From Halorhabdus amylolytica (lineage in GTDB: Archaea; Halobacteriota; Halobacteria; Halobacteriales; Haloarculaceae): 64,000 bases of DNA. The notes under the pieces were generated by a model, which saw only the letters and a program-made list of their open reading frames with translations, had not been told where the DNA came from and made no database searches. A program made the position numbers and the translations under genes. This document shows, piece after piece, positions 27,668 to 36,498 of this stretch. The DNA lies in NCBI RefSeq assembly GCF_004944975.1, contig NZ_SPQG01000004.1, positions 219,234-283,233 of the forward strand, in the 5' to 3' direction. The first letter of the stretch is position 1; each line of letters opens with the position of its first letter.

Positions 27668-27704
27668 GGAGAAAGCTCCGTCGTTCAGGGCGGGGAGGAT
27701 GTCA
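27668..27704 (+). mobile_element. Solitary IS605/TnpB-type right-end sequence
   Basis: A 37-nt sequence from GGAGAAAG to GGGGAGGATGTCA that matches the one at 2265-2301 at about 30 of 37 positions. In haloarchaeal IS200/IS605-family elements this is the transposon right end, overlapping the 3' end of the TnpB guide RNA. No tnpB or tnpA gene adjoins it. Its last three bases are the stop codon of the ZIP gene on the opposite strand. Confidence 0.5.
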
Positions 27705-28571
27705 AGCGACGAGTACCCAGGCAATCACCACGGCAATCCCGCCGAGCGTCGTCGAAAGTACCGACTGGACGCGCAGCCGATCCAGCAGTTCGTGTGACGT
27801 CTCGGTGACGCCCGCAGCCTGATCGATCTCGCCGCCGACCTCACACGAGGGGAGAAAGTCCATCGCGACGTGGAGGAACACGCCAGCCGCGAACCCGAAG
27901 ACGACGGCGTTTATCGTCGGTGTGTTGGGCAGTGCTACCAGCGCGACCGGGAGTGCAGTCAGTCCAACGCCGGCAGCGGGCAACAACAGTGGCACAGTGG
28001 ACTTCCCGTCGAGTGTGAGTCGACGAGCGGCGGCGTAGCCGGCCGGACCCTTATGGGAGACGATCGCCACACCGAGTAACAAGCCGAGTTCCGGCATCTG
28101 CCCGTAAATGACTCCGATGATCAATCCCGCAGATAGCGCGTGGGCGGCCAGTTCTGTCGCCGTCGTGTCCATCGGAAGATCGAGATGGGAGAGTCGATGG
28201 CCGATCGTGTGGGCGTTGTAACCGGCGAGGATCCCGGCGGCGATGCCGAACCCACCCAGTCGCGGGTCCTGACCGATCGCCTGGGGCACGAGAAACGCCG
28301 CGGCGCTCGCCACCATCGCGCCGCTGGCGAGTCCATAACCCCACACCAGTCCGCGGGGATGTCGATCACTCGAGAGGGTTCCGACGATCGCTCCGCCGGC
28401 CATCGCGGCGAAGGCGACCCAGGAGATCACGACGAGTTTCCCGAGTCCGTCCCCCGAATCGGGCCAGACAATCGCCAGGACCGTCAGTCCGACCAACAAT
28501 GCCGTCGAAATCGTGCCGAGAAGCGTCTCTATCCGGGAATTATTAAGGTACATCCCGAGGTTAATACCCAT
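27702..28571 (-). CDS. ZIP-family metal transporter
   Basis: A 289-residue membrane protein with about eight hydrophobic helices. Metal-site motifs are present: YNAHTIGHRLSH in helix four region, SHKGPAGYAA corresponding to the ZIP helix-IV signature HKxPEG (Glu replaced by Ala), and GVFLHVAMDFLP in helix five. ZIP proteins import zinc, iron or manganese into the cytoplasm. The next gene downstream carries metal-regulator boxes, suggesting a shared metal theme. The ATG at 28553 (residue 7) is an equally possible start. The stop codon overlaps a TnpB-type right-end sequence. Confidence 0.8.
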   Translation of the reverse strand: MGINLGMYLNNSRIETLLGTISTALLVGLTVLAIVWPDSGDGLGKLVVISWVAFAAMAGGAIVGTLSSDRHPRGLVWGYGLASGAMVASAAAFLVPQAIGQDPRLGGFGIAAGILAGYNAHTIGHRLSHLDLPMDTTATELAAHALSAGLIIGVIYGQMPELGLLLGVAIVSHKGPAGYAAARRLTLDGKSTVPLLLPAAGVGLTALPVALVALPNTPTINAVVFGFAAGVFLHVAMDFLPSCEVGGEIDQAAGVTETSHELLDRLRVQSVLSTTLGGIAVVIAWVLVA

Positions 28572-28869
28572 CGGGCGAGCATTCCGGATCGACAGATATC
28601 AACGTGTCGGTGTGGGGGGACAGTCGACAGGTCAAGCCCCCGGGCATCGCCTCGACAACCCATCTCCTCGCGCCCCTGGCTCACCGGTTCGCCAGCAGCG
28701 ATTGCGGTCCCACCGATCAGGAGAGCGAGGACCACCAGACCGACGGCCAGTGGCCGGAACCGGTCTGTCGTACCCATTGTCGGCAGTGCGACCCTGTCGG
28801 GGAAAGGTGTTATCGCCGATCATTCCCCGTGCCGACATTTAAGCGGCTGCCGGTCGTTGGTTGGATCCG

Positions 28870-30375
28870 ATGACTGATTCGACGAACGCGGACGTAACGA
28901 TCGTCGGCGGGGGATTCGGCGGACTCTCGGCCGCCTGCCACCTCGCCGAGGCCGGCGCGGACGTCACGATCCTCGAGAAGAACGAACAGGTCGGCGGCCG
29001 GGCCAGTCGCCGCGAACGCGACGGGTTCGTCTTCGACATGGGGCCGTCGTGGTATCTGATGCCCGAGGTGTTCGAACGCTTCTTCTCTCACTTCGACCGG
29101 GAACCCGAGGAGTACTACGAACTCGAACGGTTGGCTCCCCACTACAAGATCTACTTCAAGGATGGGGACGAGGTGGATATCAGCGCGAATCGCAACGAGA
29201 ACCGCGAACTCTTCGAGTCCTACGAGGAGGGCGCAGGCGAGGCTTTCGAGGAGTACCTCGCGACGAGCCAGCGCCACTACGAAACCGCGATGGAGGATTT
29301 CGTCTACGAGTATCGCCCCACCTGGCGCGACTGGATCGACCCCGCACTCCTCCGGGCCACACCCGTCGGCCTGAAACTCCTGGGATCGATGCAGGGCCAC
29401 GTCGAGGACTACTTCGAACACCCGAAACTCCAGCAGATCGTCCAGTATACCCTCGTGTTCCTCGGCGGCTCGCCGAAGAACACGCCCGCAATCTACAACA
29501 TGATGAGCCACGTCGACTTCAATCTCGGCGTCTACTATCCCCAGCCAGTCGATGGCGGCCCCGGTGGGATCGGGGCGGTCGTGAACGCGATCGTCGATCT
29601 CGCCGGGGAACTGGGCGTGACGATCGAGACCGACACAGAGGTCACAGAGATCACGCGTCGCAAGGACGGGTTCCTCGTCGAGAGGGTCGACGGCGAACAA
29701 CGCCGCCCCGATGTCGTGGTCGCAAACACCGACTATGCCCACGCGGAGCAGGATCTCATGCCCGGACACGAACGCCAGTACGACGAAGCGTACTGGGAGA
29801 GCCGGACTGACGCACCCTCGGCGTTCCTGTTATACCTGGGTGTCGAAGGTGACCTTCCGGAACTGGCTCACCACACGCTCGTCCTCCCGACCGACTGGGA
29901 CGATCACTTCGAGGCGATCTTCGACGATCCGGCATGGCCCGACGATCCCTCCTATTACCTCTGTGTCCCCTCGAAGACCGACGACGACGTCGCGCCCGAG
30001 GGCCACAGTAACCTCTTTGCGCTGGTGCCGATCGCACCCGGTCTACCCGACGACGAGTCGATCCGCGAACGCTACCGTGACGACGTGATCGGCGACATCG
30101 CCGAGCAGACGGGTATCGACCTCGAAGACCGGATCGTCGTCGAGGAGAGCTTTTGCGTCTCGGACTTCGCCGAACGGTACAACGCCCGCAACGGCACGGC
30201 GATGGGCCTGGCACACACCCTCCGCCAGACGGCGATGTTCCGGCCGCCAATCGAGTCCGCTGCGGTCGAGGATCTGTACTTCACTGGCGGCGACACCACG
30301 CCCGGCGTCGGCGTCCCGATGACGCTGATCAGCGGCGAACACGCGGCGAAAGCGGTACTCGAAAACGCTCGATGA
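28870..30375 (+). CDS. crtD: Carotenoid 3,4-desaturase of bacterioruberin synthesis
   Basis: A 501-residue phytoene-desaturase-family flavoenzyme. The FAD-binding start is VTIVGGGFGGLSAACHLAEA followed by EKNEQVGGRAS, and the C-terminal FAD motif is YFTGGDTTPGVGVPM. In haloarchaea this gene in front of lyeJ and cruF is the desaturase that introduces the 3,4 double bonds after C5 addition to lycopene, on the way to bacterioruberin. The ATG at 28870 is used; a TTG nine bases earlier is unlikely. A TATA-like CATTTAAG lies about 30 bp upstream. Its stop overlaps the lyeJ start by 4 bp. Confidence 0.92.
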   Translation: MTDSTNADVTIVGGGFGGLSAACHLAEAGADVTILEKNEQVGGRASRRERDGFVFDMGPSWYLMPEVFERFFSHFDREPEEYYELERLAPHYKIYFKDGDEVDISANRNENRELFESYEEGAGEAFEEYLATSQRHYETAMEDFVYEYRPTWRDWIDPALLRATPVGLKLLGSMQGHVEDYFEHPKLQQIVQYTLVFLGGSPKNTPAIYNMMSHVDFNLGVYYPQPVDGGPGGIGAVVNAIVDLAGELGVTIETDTEVTEITRRKDGFLVERVDGEQRRPDVVVANTDYAHAEQDLMPGHERQYDEAYWESRTDAPSAFLLYLGVEGDLPELAHHTLVLPTDWDDHFEAIFDDPAWPDDPSYYLCVPSKTDDDVAPEGHSNLFALVPIAPGLPDDESIRERYRDDVIGDIAEQTGIDLEDRIVVEESFCVSDFAERYNARNGTAMGLAHTLRQTAMFRPPIESAAVEDLYFTGGDTTPGVGVPMTLISGEHAAKAVLENAR

Positions 30376-31244
30376 CGGCGGCTGAATCCTCGGGAACGGG
30401 GCCGATCGACCGCCTCACGCACTTGCTGGTCCTCTCTCGCCCACGCTTCTGGCTGTACCTTGCCGGGCCTGTCGTCGTGGGCGTCGTCTACGCTGCCGAC
30501 TCGACGTCCGAGTTGCTCACCCCGCTATCAGTCGCGCTGTTTGCGTACTTCCTGGTCCCCGCGAACGTCTTCCTCTACGGTGTCAACGACGTCTTCGACG
30601 CCGACGTCGACGCCGAGAATCCGAAGAAAGACGAGGGACCGGAGGTCCGTTTCACCGGCGACCGCTGGATCGTCTTCGCAGTGATTCTCTCTGGACTACT
30701 CGCGCTCCCGTTCGCCCTCGTCGTCGGATCCGCGGGCAAGTTCACGCTCGCGGCATTCCTCGTCCTCGCCGTCGAGTACAGCGCCCCGCCGCTTCGATTC
30801 AAAACCACGCCCGCCCTCGACTCGCTGTCGAACGGACTGTACGTCCTGCCGGGCGTCCTCGCGTTCACCGCGGTCGCGGGTGACCTCCCGCCGACACCGG
30901 CGATCGTCGGCGGGTGGCTCTGGACGATGGCGATGCACACTTTCTCGGCGATCCCCGACATCGAACCCGACCGCCGGGCCGGCATCAGGACCACTGCGAC
31001 CGTCCTCGGTCGGCGTCGGACCTACGTCTACTGCGGGAGTCTCTGGGCGCTGGCCGCCGGGGCCTTCGCCCTGGTCCACCCGCTTTTGGGCGCAGTCCTC
31101 GCAGTGTACCCGCTCGTGCAGGCCGGAATCGGTCTCTCGGGCGTCGCGGTCGAGCGCGCTTACTGGTGGTTTCCAGCGATCAATACAGTCGTCGGGATGG
31201 CACTCACGATGGGCTATCTCTGGAGGCTGATGTACGGTGGTTGA
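30372..31244 (+). CDS. lyeJ: Lycopene elongase/1,2-hydratase (UbiA-type prenyltransferase)
   Basis: A 290-residue membrane prenyltransferase that adds C5 units from dimethylallyl diphosphate to both ends of lycopene. The two aspartate motifs are NDVFDADVDAENPKKD (about residue 74) and DIEPDRRAGIRTTA (about 197). About eight hydrophobic helices. The start is the ATG overlapping the crtD stop (ATGA), and its own stop overlaps cruF by 8 bp, giving a tightly coupled operon identical in order to the one characterised in Haloarcula japonica. Confidence 0.92.
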   Translation: MTAAESSGTGPIDRLTHLLVLSRPRFWLYLAGPVVVGVVYAADSTSELLTPLSVALFAYFLVPANVFLYGVNDVFDADVDAENPKKDEGPEVRFTGDRWIVFAVILSGLLALPFALVVGSAGKFTLAAFLVLAVEYSAPPLRFKTTPALDSLSNGLYVLPGVLAFTAVAGDLPPTPAIVGGWLWTMAMHTFSAIPDIEPDRRAGIRTTATVLGRRRTYVYCGSLWALAAGAFALVHPLLGAVLAVYPLVQAGIGLSGVAVERAYWWFPAINTVVGMALTMGYLWRLMYGG

Positions 31245-32121
31245 GTTCGACCGCCGCGCACTGGAGAGACGACTCGACGCTCTCGTGGCCGAGAACCGCT
31301 TCACCATCGCAGTGGTCTTCCCCGCGATAGGTGCCGTCATGCTCGTCGCCAGCGCCGAGGGCTGGTTCCCACCGTTTCTCGAATTCAACCCCTATCTGGT
31401 ACTCTTTGGAACGGCCGTGATGCGCCTGCCGCTGATCGCCGGGGTCGCGCCGCTGATCGATCGTCGGGCCGCCATCGCGATCGCCGGGCTGACACTCTAC
31501 ACCTACGGGATCGAATTCGTGGGCGTGCTGACTGGGCTTCCGTACGGCAACTTCGAGTACGTGATCGACCTCGGACCGATGTTGCTGGATACTGTGCCCG
31601 TGGCGCTGCCGATCTTCTTCTTCCCCTTAGTCCTGAACGCGTATCTGCTCTGTCTGCTCTCACTCGGCGACCGTGCCGCGCTGACCCGAATTCGACTGCC
31701 GGCAGTCATTGCGACGGTCCTCGCGATGGACCTCGTACTGGATCCGGGCGCTGTGGCACTGGGATTCTGGGAGTACGCACCCCCGCTCGCGGGTGACAGC
31801 CCTTGGGCAAGTGCGACCGCAATCCACTTCTACGGCGTTCCACTGTCGAACTACCTCGGGTGGGTGCTGAGCGCGAGCGTCGCAGTCCTCGCTTTCGACC
31901 TGGGCTTTCGCCGGGTCGGATTGCTCGACCGACTGGAGCGGACGGCGTTCATGCTCGATGACCTGGTGAGCTTCGTGATCCTCTGGGGAGCGATCAACGC
32001 CTGGTTCGGCAACTGGCTGGCAGTTGCCATCGCCGGCCTGTTGGGCGCCGGCCTGCTGGCGACCGACCGCTTCGACTTCGCGGTCCGGGAGACGGTTCCA
32101 CTGGTCGGTTCCTGGCGGTGA
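31237..32121 (+). CDS. cruF: Bisanhydrobacterioruberin hydratase (CruF, DUF422)
   Basis: A 294-residue membrane protein of the DUF422 carotenoid family, the C50-carotenoid 2'',3''-hydratase that completes bacterioruberin. About seven hydrophobic helices; conserved segments include LTLYTYGIEFVGVLTGLPYG and the WxYAPPL-type region after residue 175. It starts with GTG inside the end of lyeJ (8-bp overlap). Bacterioruberin is the red membrane C50 carotenoid of haloarchaea, so this operon also supports the taxonomic reading. Confidence 0.92.
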   Translation: MVEFDRRALERRLDALVAENRFTIAVVFPAIGAVMLVASAEGWFPPFLEFNPYLVLFGTAVMRLPLIAGVAPLIDRRAAIAIAGLTLYTYGIEFVGVLTGLPYGNFEYVIDLGPMLLDTVPVALPIFFFPLVLNAYLLCLLSLGDRAALTRIRLPAVIATVLAMDLVLDPGAVALGFWEYAPPLAGDSPWASATAIHFYGVPLSNYLGWVLSASVAVLAFDLGFRRVGLLDRLERTAFMLDDLVSFVILWGAINAWFGNWLAVAIAGLLGAGLLATDRFDFAVRETVPLVGSWR

Positions 32122-32228
32122 GTCCGAATCTGCTCGCGTTCGGACACGGGTACGTCTATCGTCGGAGATACCGTGCCGTCTTTGCCACTGGCGTTACACC
32201 TTTCCAGACTCCCCTGCCACCTCGAACC

Positions 32229-32495
32229 ATGACACGAACGGAGCTTGCGTCGGCAAGTGACTCGCTCACGACGGCAGCCGACAGCACCGACACCAACGCC
32301 GATCGACTCGCGGATCTTGCGGGACAGCTCGACCAGCTGGCCGAGGCGGACCGCGGCCCGGACCACGGCCGACTCGCGCGCATCCAGACCGCCCTCGACG
32401 AAATCCAGGAGGAAGTCGACGACGAGACGGCGGCGACCATCCAGGACGCCCGGACGGAGATCAGCGAGTACCGGGCGACTGTCGACGGCGTGTAG
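32229..32495 (+). CDS. Small acidic helical protein
   Basis: An 88-residue, all-helical acidic protein with heptad-like spacing of Leu/Ala (LADLAGQLDQLAEADRGPDHGRL). Similar small helical proteins (some labelled DUF7553) occur in haloarchaea, but I cannot confirm the family and no function is known. The ATG at 32229 follows a non-coding stretch of the same open frame. It is 107 bp after cruF and convergent with the gene ending at 32520. Confidence 0.65.
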   Translation: MTRTELASASDSLTTAADSTDTNADRLADLAGQLDQLAEADRGPDHGRLARIQTALDEIQEEVDDETAATIQDARTEISEYRATVDGV

Positions 32496-32519
32496 GACCA
32501 AGCGGATAGCAGGTATCAC

Positions 32520-32912
32520 TCACGCCGAATCGCCGGCCCCATCGATCCACCGTTCGACGTGCAATTCACGGTCGCTGACGTCGGTGAGTCGTTCGAAGAA
32601 CCGACGTAAACCGGCGGATTCCGTCGCCGGGAGAACGTGTAACTGGAGTGCCCCGTCCCGAATCGACACCCGGAAAACGTCGCTCGTTTCCTCGTCACGG
32701 ACCAGATAGACGACCATCGGAAGATCGTGGAAATCACCGTGCCGATAGGGACCGCCCTCCAGAACGTCATCGAGGAGTTCCCGAAGATCCAGCCCGTCCG
32801 TTTCCGTGGGTTCGAGCCGGAAGAGAACGGTACCCTCATAGGAGAGACGACCCGCCCGATCGTAGGTTCGGCTGGGGCGGGCCGGGATCTCGAACGAGGG
32901 AGGATGTGTCAT
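32520..32912 (-). CDS. Hypothetical haloarchaeal protein
   Basis: A 130-residue protein, probably alpha/beta, with no signal or membrane segment. The central part (YEGTVLFRLEPTETDGLDL ... VVYLVRDEETSDVFRVSI) looks like a compact beta-rich fold; no family recognised. The start at 32912 is chosen because the open frame upstream runs through a tRNA-like sequence and is low-complexity. Confidence 0.55.
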   Translation of the reverse strand: MTHPPSFEIPARPSRTYDRAGRLSYEGTVLFRLEPTETDGLDLRELLDDVLEGGPYRHGDFHDLPMVVYLVRDEETSDVFRVSIRDGALQLHVLPATESAGLRRFFERLTDVSDRELHVERWIDGAGDSA

Positions 32913-32929
32913 GCAGACAGGGATTGCTT

Positions 32930-32975
32930 GGACGGCCCGGGATTTGAACCCACGGACTGTTTTTGGTCGGCCAAG
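32930..32975 (-). other. tRNA-like 3' fragment (T-arm and acceptor end)
   Basis: The plus strand reads GGGATTTGAACCC at 32939-32951, the reverse complement of a canonical T-loop (GGGTTCAAATCCC), followed 3' on the minus strand by GGGCCGTCCA, which fits an acceptor end. The T-stem does not pair perfectly on its 5' side, and I can find no anticodon or D arm next to it. It looks like the 3' end of a tRNA left by integration, or a degraded tRNA. It lies at the left edge of the accessory sugar region. A functional intron-containing tRNA is not ruled out. Confidence 0.35.
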
Positions 32976-33301
32976 CCGTATGCGGCCGCATGTGCAGTCG
33001 TTATGGGGGAGTTCACACGACCGGATGCCTGTGACCCTCCCACCGGATCGAGAGCGGGAATGGCCGTCCGTCGATCGAGAGACTGCAGTTTCGCTACTCG
33101 AACCCACACCGCCCGAAGCACTCCGGGTCGATCCTGTCTCGCAGGCCGTCAACAACCCGACGAACGACGGCCCCGGACTCCTCACGCCGATCGACGAGTG
33201 AGCGGATCGCTATCGAAATTGTCCTGACAGATAACTTCGTCCCGACGGACATCCCAGAAGGTCAAAATGGGAGGTCGAAACCCCTCGATGACAGGGATCG
33301 A

Positions 33302-34453
33302 CTACCACTCAGCGAGACTTCCGTCGTCGTGGTACCACAGCGGCATTTGCCAGTTTACATCCTCTTCGGCCCGTTCCTGTACGTATTCTTCGTCGATCGA
33401 GATTCCCAATCCCGGCTTTTCAGGCGCAGTCACGAACCCATCATCGAACTCGAAACATCCGGGATCATCCAGGTACGCCAGGCGATCGTTGTTTGTCGGA
33501 GCATGAATATCGAGGTGTTGGGATAGCATGTGAACGTTCTGTGTGGCTGTCGCGACCTGAAGACCACTCGCAAAGGAAATAGGACCGAGTGGACAATGAA
33601 GAAAGATGCCGATATCGTAAGCTTCCGCCATCGTGGAGATGCGATGTGTTTCAGTCAGTCCACCCGAATGTGACGGGTTCGGCTGAATGAGATCCACCGA
33701 TCGATCCGAGAGGACCGTTCGATATTGCCATCGCGTGTACAGTTGTTCGCCCGAGGCAAACGGTGTCCTGGTGTATTGTTTCAATCTATATAGATGATCG
33801 ACATACTCCGGTCGAAGGGGATCCTCGTAGAACATCGGATCATACCGATCCAGTCTCTCCATGATCGGTTTCAACATCGACTGAGACACGCGACCCCTGA
33901 GATCGACGGCAATGTCGATCTCATCGCCGACGTGCTCTCTCGTGATCTTCAGCGCCTCGGAAGCGTCATCGAGAACTGAAGGATCCTCTATATATTTCAT
34001 CCGAGATATCGGGACGATTTTTATCGTATTGTAGCCGTTTTCCTTGGCTCGGGCTGCTGCAGCCGCGATCTCAGACGCTTCGTCACCCCCAATCCATTGA
34101 TACGTTTCGACTTGATCTTTGACGGCGCCACCCATCAATTCGTATACAGGTGTCCCGTAGTGCTTCCCTTTGATGTCCCAGAGGGCTTGATCGATACCGG
34201 AGATCGCACTCATCAATATCGCACCCCCTCGGAAGTGCTTTCCACGGTACATCGCCTGCCAGTGACGATTGATCTCCAACGGATCCTTCCCCATCAAGTA
34301 CATCTCGACAATGTCTGCTACTGCGGCCGAAGACGCACGGCTATTTCCCTCCGTGACTGGTTCCCCCCACCCAACGATCCCTTCATCGGTGATCAACTTG
34401 AGAAAAACCCACCGTGGCGGAACGTTGTATAGTTCGTAATCGACAATCTTCAT
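33302..34453 (-). CDS. Galactonate-dehydratase-like enolase-superfamily enzyme, copy 1
   Basis: A 383-residue mandelate-racemase-type protein, aligned end to end with the gene at 62395 and with D-galactonate dehydratase. Metal ligands Asp184, Glu210 and Glu236 and the catalytic His286 (HCPLGPI) are present. However, the second catalytic histidine of DgoD (in DFHGR) is replaced by Arg186 (DLRGR), so its substrate or stereochemistry probably differs; a different aldonate such as rhamnonate is possible but unproven. The ATG at 34453 matches the start of copy 2. A TATA-like TCCATAAATCC is about 28 bp upstream. The gene stands apart from other catabolic genes. Confidence 0.85.
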   Translation of the reverse strand: MKIVDYELYNVPPRWVFLKLITDEGIVGWGEPVTEGNSRASSAAVADIVEMYLMGKDPLEINRHWQAMYRGKHFRGGAILMSAISGIDQALWDIKGKHYGTPVYELMGGAVKDQVETYQWIGGDEASEIAAAAARAKENGYNTIKIVPISRMKYIEDPSVLDDASEALKITREHVGDEIDIAVDLRGRVSQSMLKPIMERLDRYDPMFYEDPLRPEYVDHLYRLKQYTRTPFASGEQLYTRWQYRTVLSDRSVDLIQPNPSHSGGLTETHRISTMAEAYDIGIFLHCPLGPISFASGLQVATATQNVHMLSQHLDIHAPTNNDRLAYLDDPGCFEFDDGFVTAPEKPGLGISIDEEYVQERAEEDVNWQMPLWYHDDGSLAEW

Positions 34454-34949
34454 ACGAATTAACCGAAAGCCAAGCACTTGGATTTATGGAATATGATCAA
34501 CTAACGAATATACTCATGAATATTGAATATGTGCGTATGTGCCAATGAATGTGGAAGACCCAATCGTAGTTGATCAAAGACAGCGGCAAATGGTTGTATG
34601 AACCGGGTACGATGAGCGCGTTTCTCGTCGAAAGCGACCTCAACTAATTCGTCGACCAGATCGGATCCTGTCAGTCCCCTATCACACCGTGAACTGTCGT
34701 TGAAAACCATCACCGTCCCTTAACACTCAGGCATCTATATTATATTGAGAATTTATATAACGAGTGAGCTCGGTCGAACACCCGGGTCAATGATCGATTC
34801 AGATACCGTTTAGATCGTTCCACGTTTGTGATGCTACCGAGGACCGATAGTCAAACTGATGGGTTCCAAGACTCGATAGTGGTTGATCCCAGCCGCTCGA
34901 AAATCAGTTGCGGTCGAACAGGAACAAATATAAATGAAACCGAAGGTGT
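34454..34949. other. AT-rich intergenic region
   Basis: Nearly 500 bp clearly richer in A/T than the flanking core genes. It contains TATA-like runs (for example TTTATATAA near 34755) but no open frame with family features; a 70-codon minus-strand frame at 34501-34713 cannot be supported. Together with the IS6 remnant at 35.6-36.3 kb it looks like a junction of acquired DNA. Confidence 0.4.
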
Positions 34950-35399
34950 CTATTCGCCCTTGACGAACGTCACTGGACAGTGTGCTTCAAGCATGATGTC
35001 CTGAGCGACGCTTCCGAAGACTGCTTTGCCACTCGGTGACCGCTTGCGTCCGCCAACGACAATCCGGTCGGCATCGACCTCGGTCGAGAGATCGACGATC
35101 TCTGTGGCGTGATCCCCTACTCGGCCGCGGATCCCGTATTTAACGTCGGCTTCGTCGAATGCATTGGTGAGTGTCCGAACCGCACCGTGTCGCTGAGCGA
35201 CGTCGTCCGGGTCTGCTTCCGATATATTCTCGAAATCTAGCCGATCAACCGTGTTTTCGAATTCTTCCGGAGTAAACACGTGTGCGATGACGACTTCTGC
35301 ATTCGACGGTGTGGCTATCTCCAGGACTGCTTCTGCGAGTTCGTCGATACGATCGCTATCTTTCGGCCCGATAGCCAAAAGGATGGTTTCCAGTGTCAT
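34950..35399 (-). CDS. Universal stress protein (UspA family)
   Basis: A 149-residue cytoplasmic Usp-fold protein. It opens with ETILLAIGPKDSDR and ends with the ATP-binding motif GGRKRSPSGKAVFGS followed by HCPVTFVKG, so it is of the nucleotide-binding Usp class. Haloarchaea have many such genes, often beside transporters. AT-rich flanks on both sides separate it from its neighbours. Confidence 0.92.
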   Translation of the reverse strand: MTLETILLAIGPKDSDRIDELAEAVLEIATPSNAEVVIAHVFTPEEFENTVDRLDFENISEADPDDVAQRHGAVRTLTNAFDEADVKYGIRGRVGDHATEIVDLSTEVDADRIVVGGRKRSPSGKAVFGSVAQDIMLEAHCPVTFVKGE

Positions 35400-35626
35400 G
35401 ATGAAATCTACGTTTGTATTACTATACAGGAAACTATTTAAATATTTTCATCATATTTCAGATCACGTTATACCACAGAAATTTACGATGGCTTGACCCT
35501 TCGATTGATATTATCGAATTCTTATCTATCCAATCGACATCAACATTTGTCTACTAGTCGTCAGGAAGTTAGAACTAGTTGTGAGGGGCCTTCCTATATG
35601 ATTCAATGAAGATATTTGGGTCGTGT

Positions 35627-36290
35627 TCAAATACGCTGGTTGCACGCGAACACGACCGATCTGAGTCAGTCGTCGGCTGTTTCTGCCGTGGTACGACTCG
35701 AATAGTTTGAGAGCGAATACGTTCTACGTTTTATCTCACAAAATATACGTTCGACACTGTTCCGATTTCCGTGGCGTTCGACGCTGAAATCGATGCCGTG
35801 TCGATTGCAGGCGCCTTTCATTGACTGCGATCCATCGATGAGAAACACGGGGTAACGAGACGCGAAGCGTCTGGTTTGCACACCAGAAATCAGAGATTTC
35901 TGGGACGTCCTCGACGTCGTGTTTCTCACGCAATCCCTGGAAAACGTATGAGCGATAGCGGGGCTGATCGTCGGTTCAATCCTCATGTGAAGCAATTCAG
36001 TTGTTTCGGGATCGTCGGCAGCGGACAACCAGTATTTTTCTCGTCGAGTCGGATCACGGTTTACTCGACCACAACGTGATCCGGACGGTGTCCAATGTCG
36101 AGCTAGACCGGCTTTCTGAACCCAGTTGTGAACAGTCGAACGAGCGCGTTAGACACCAAATATTTCAAAAATTATAACATTATCTGAGATAGATAATACA
36201 GCCGGATATAGTCGAATATTGAACGTCATCAGAGATCGCGGTGTCACCTCGCGCTTCAGAAACGCGACATGGATCTGGTCGGCACTACCG
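35627..36290 (-). pseudogene. Decayed IS6-family transposase
   Basis: The minus strand encodes, in shifting frames, nearly a whole haloarchaeal IS6 transposase: FLKREVTPRSLM and IRLYPAVLSISDNVI (near 36150-36275), then an in-frame stop, RARSTVHNWVQKAGL, a frameshifted PDHVVVE-stop-TVIRLDEK, YWLSAADDPETTELLHMR, REKHDVEDV, and after another shift FLIDGSQSM, RHGNRNSVERIFCEIKRR, TAETADD-stop and FACNQRI. At least two stops and three frameshifts show it is dead. Between REKHDVEDV and FLIDGS there is an extra insert holding two small perfect hairpins (35858-35872 and 35883-35903). Terminal repeats were not identified. Confidence 0.85.
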
Positions 36291-36498
36291 CCGAGGGGTG
36301 TGTTTTCGGGTATAAACACAGCGAAAACGTCACGCCTCACTCTTCAATCCGCAACTGGACACCATCCTGATTCGTAAAAGAAATTTATCAATTCTCTCGA
36401 TGCGACCAGGATAGGACTGTTCTTCGACGGTCACCCAGGGTTGACCAGTCGGGTCCGCCGATCGGAAAAACCTTGGCCCTTTACACAGAAGACGGAAT

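Noticed and set aside
32930..33069. A full intron-containing tRNA using GGACGGC (minus strand, 33063-33069) as the 5' acceptor strand
   Set aside because: The seven bases would pair with the 3' end, but no D arm or anticodon arm can be drawn between them; a chance match is likely.
32911..33201. Plus-strand 96-codon frame
   Set aside because: Its start reads through the tRNA-like sequence, giving the ARDLNPR string typical of spurious frames over tRNA genes; the remainder has no recognisable family.
34501..34713. 70-codon minus-strand frame in the AT-rich gap
   Set aside because: No homology I can recognise, AT-rich context, no clear promoter.
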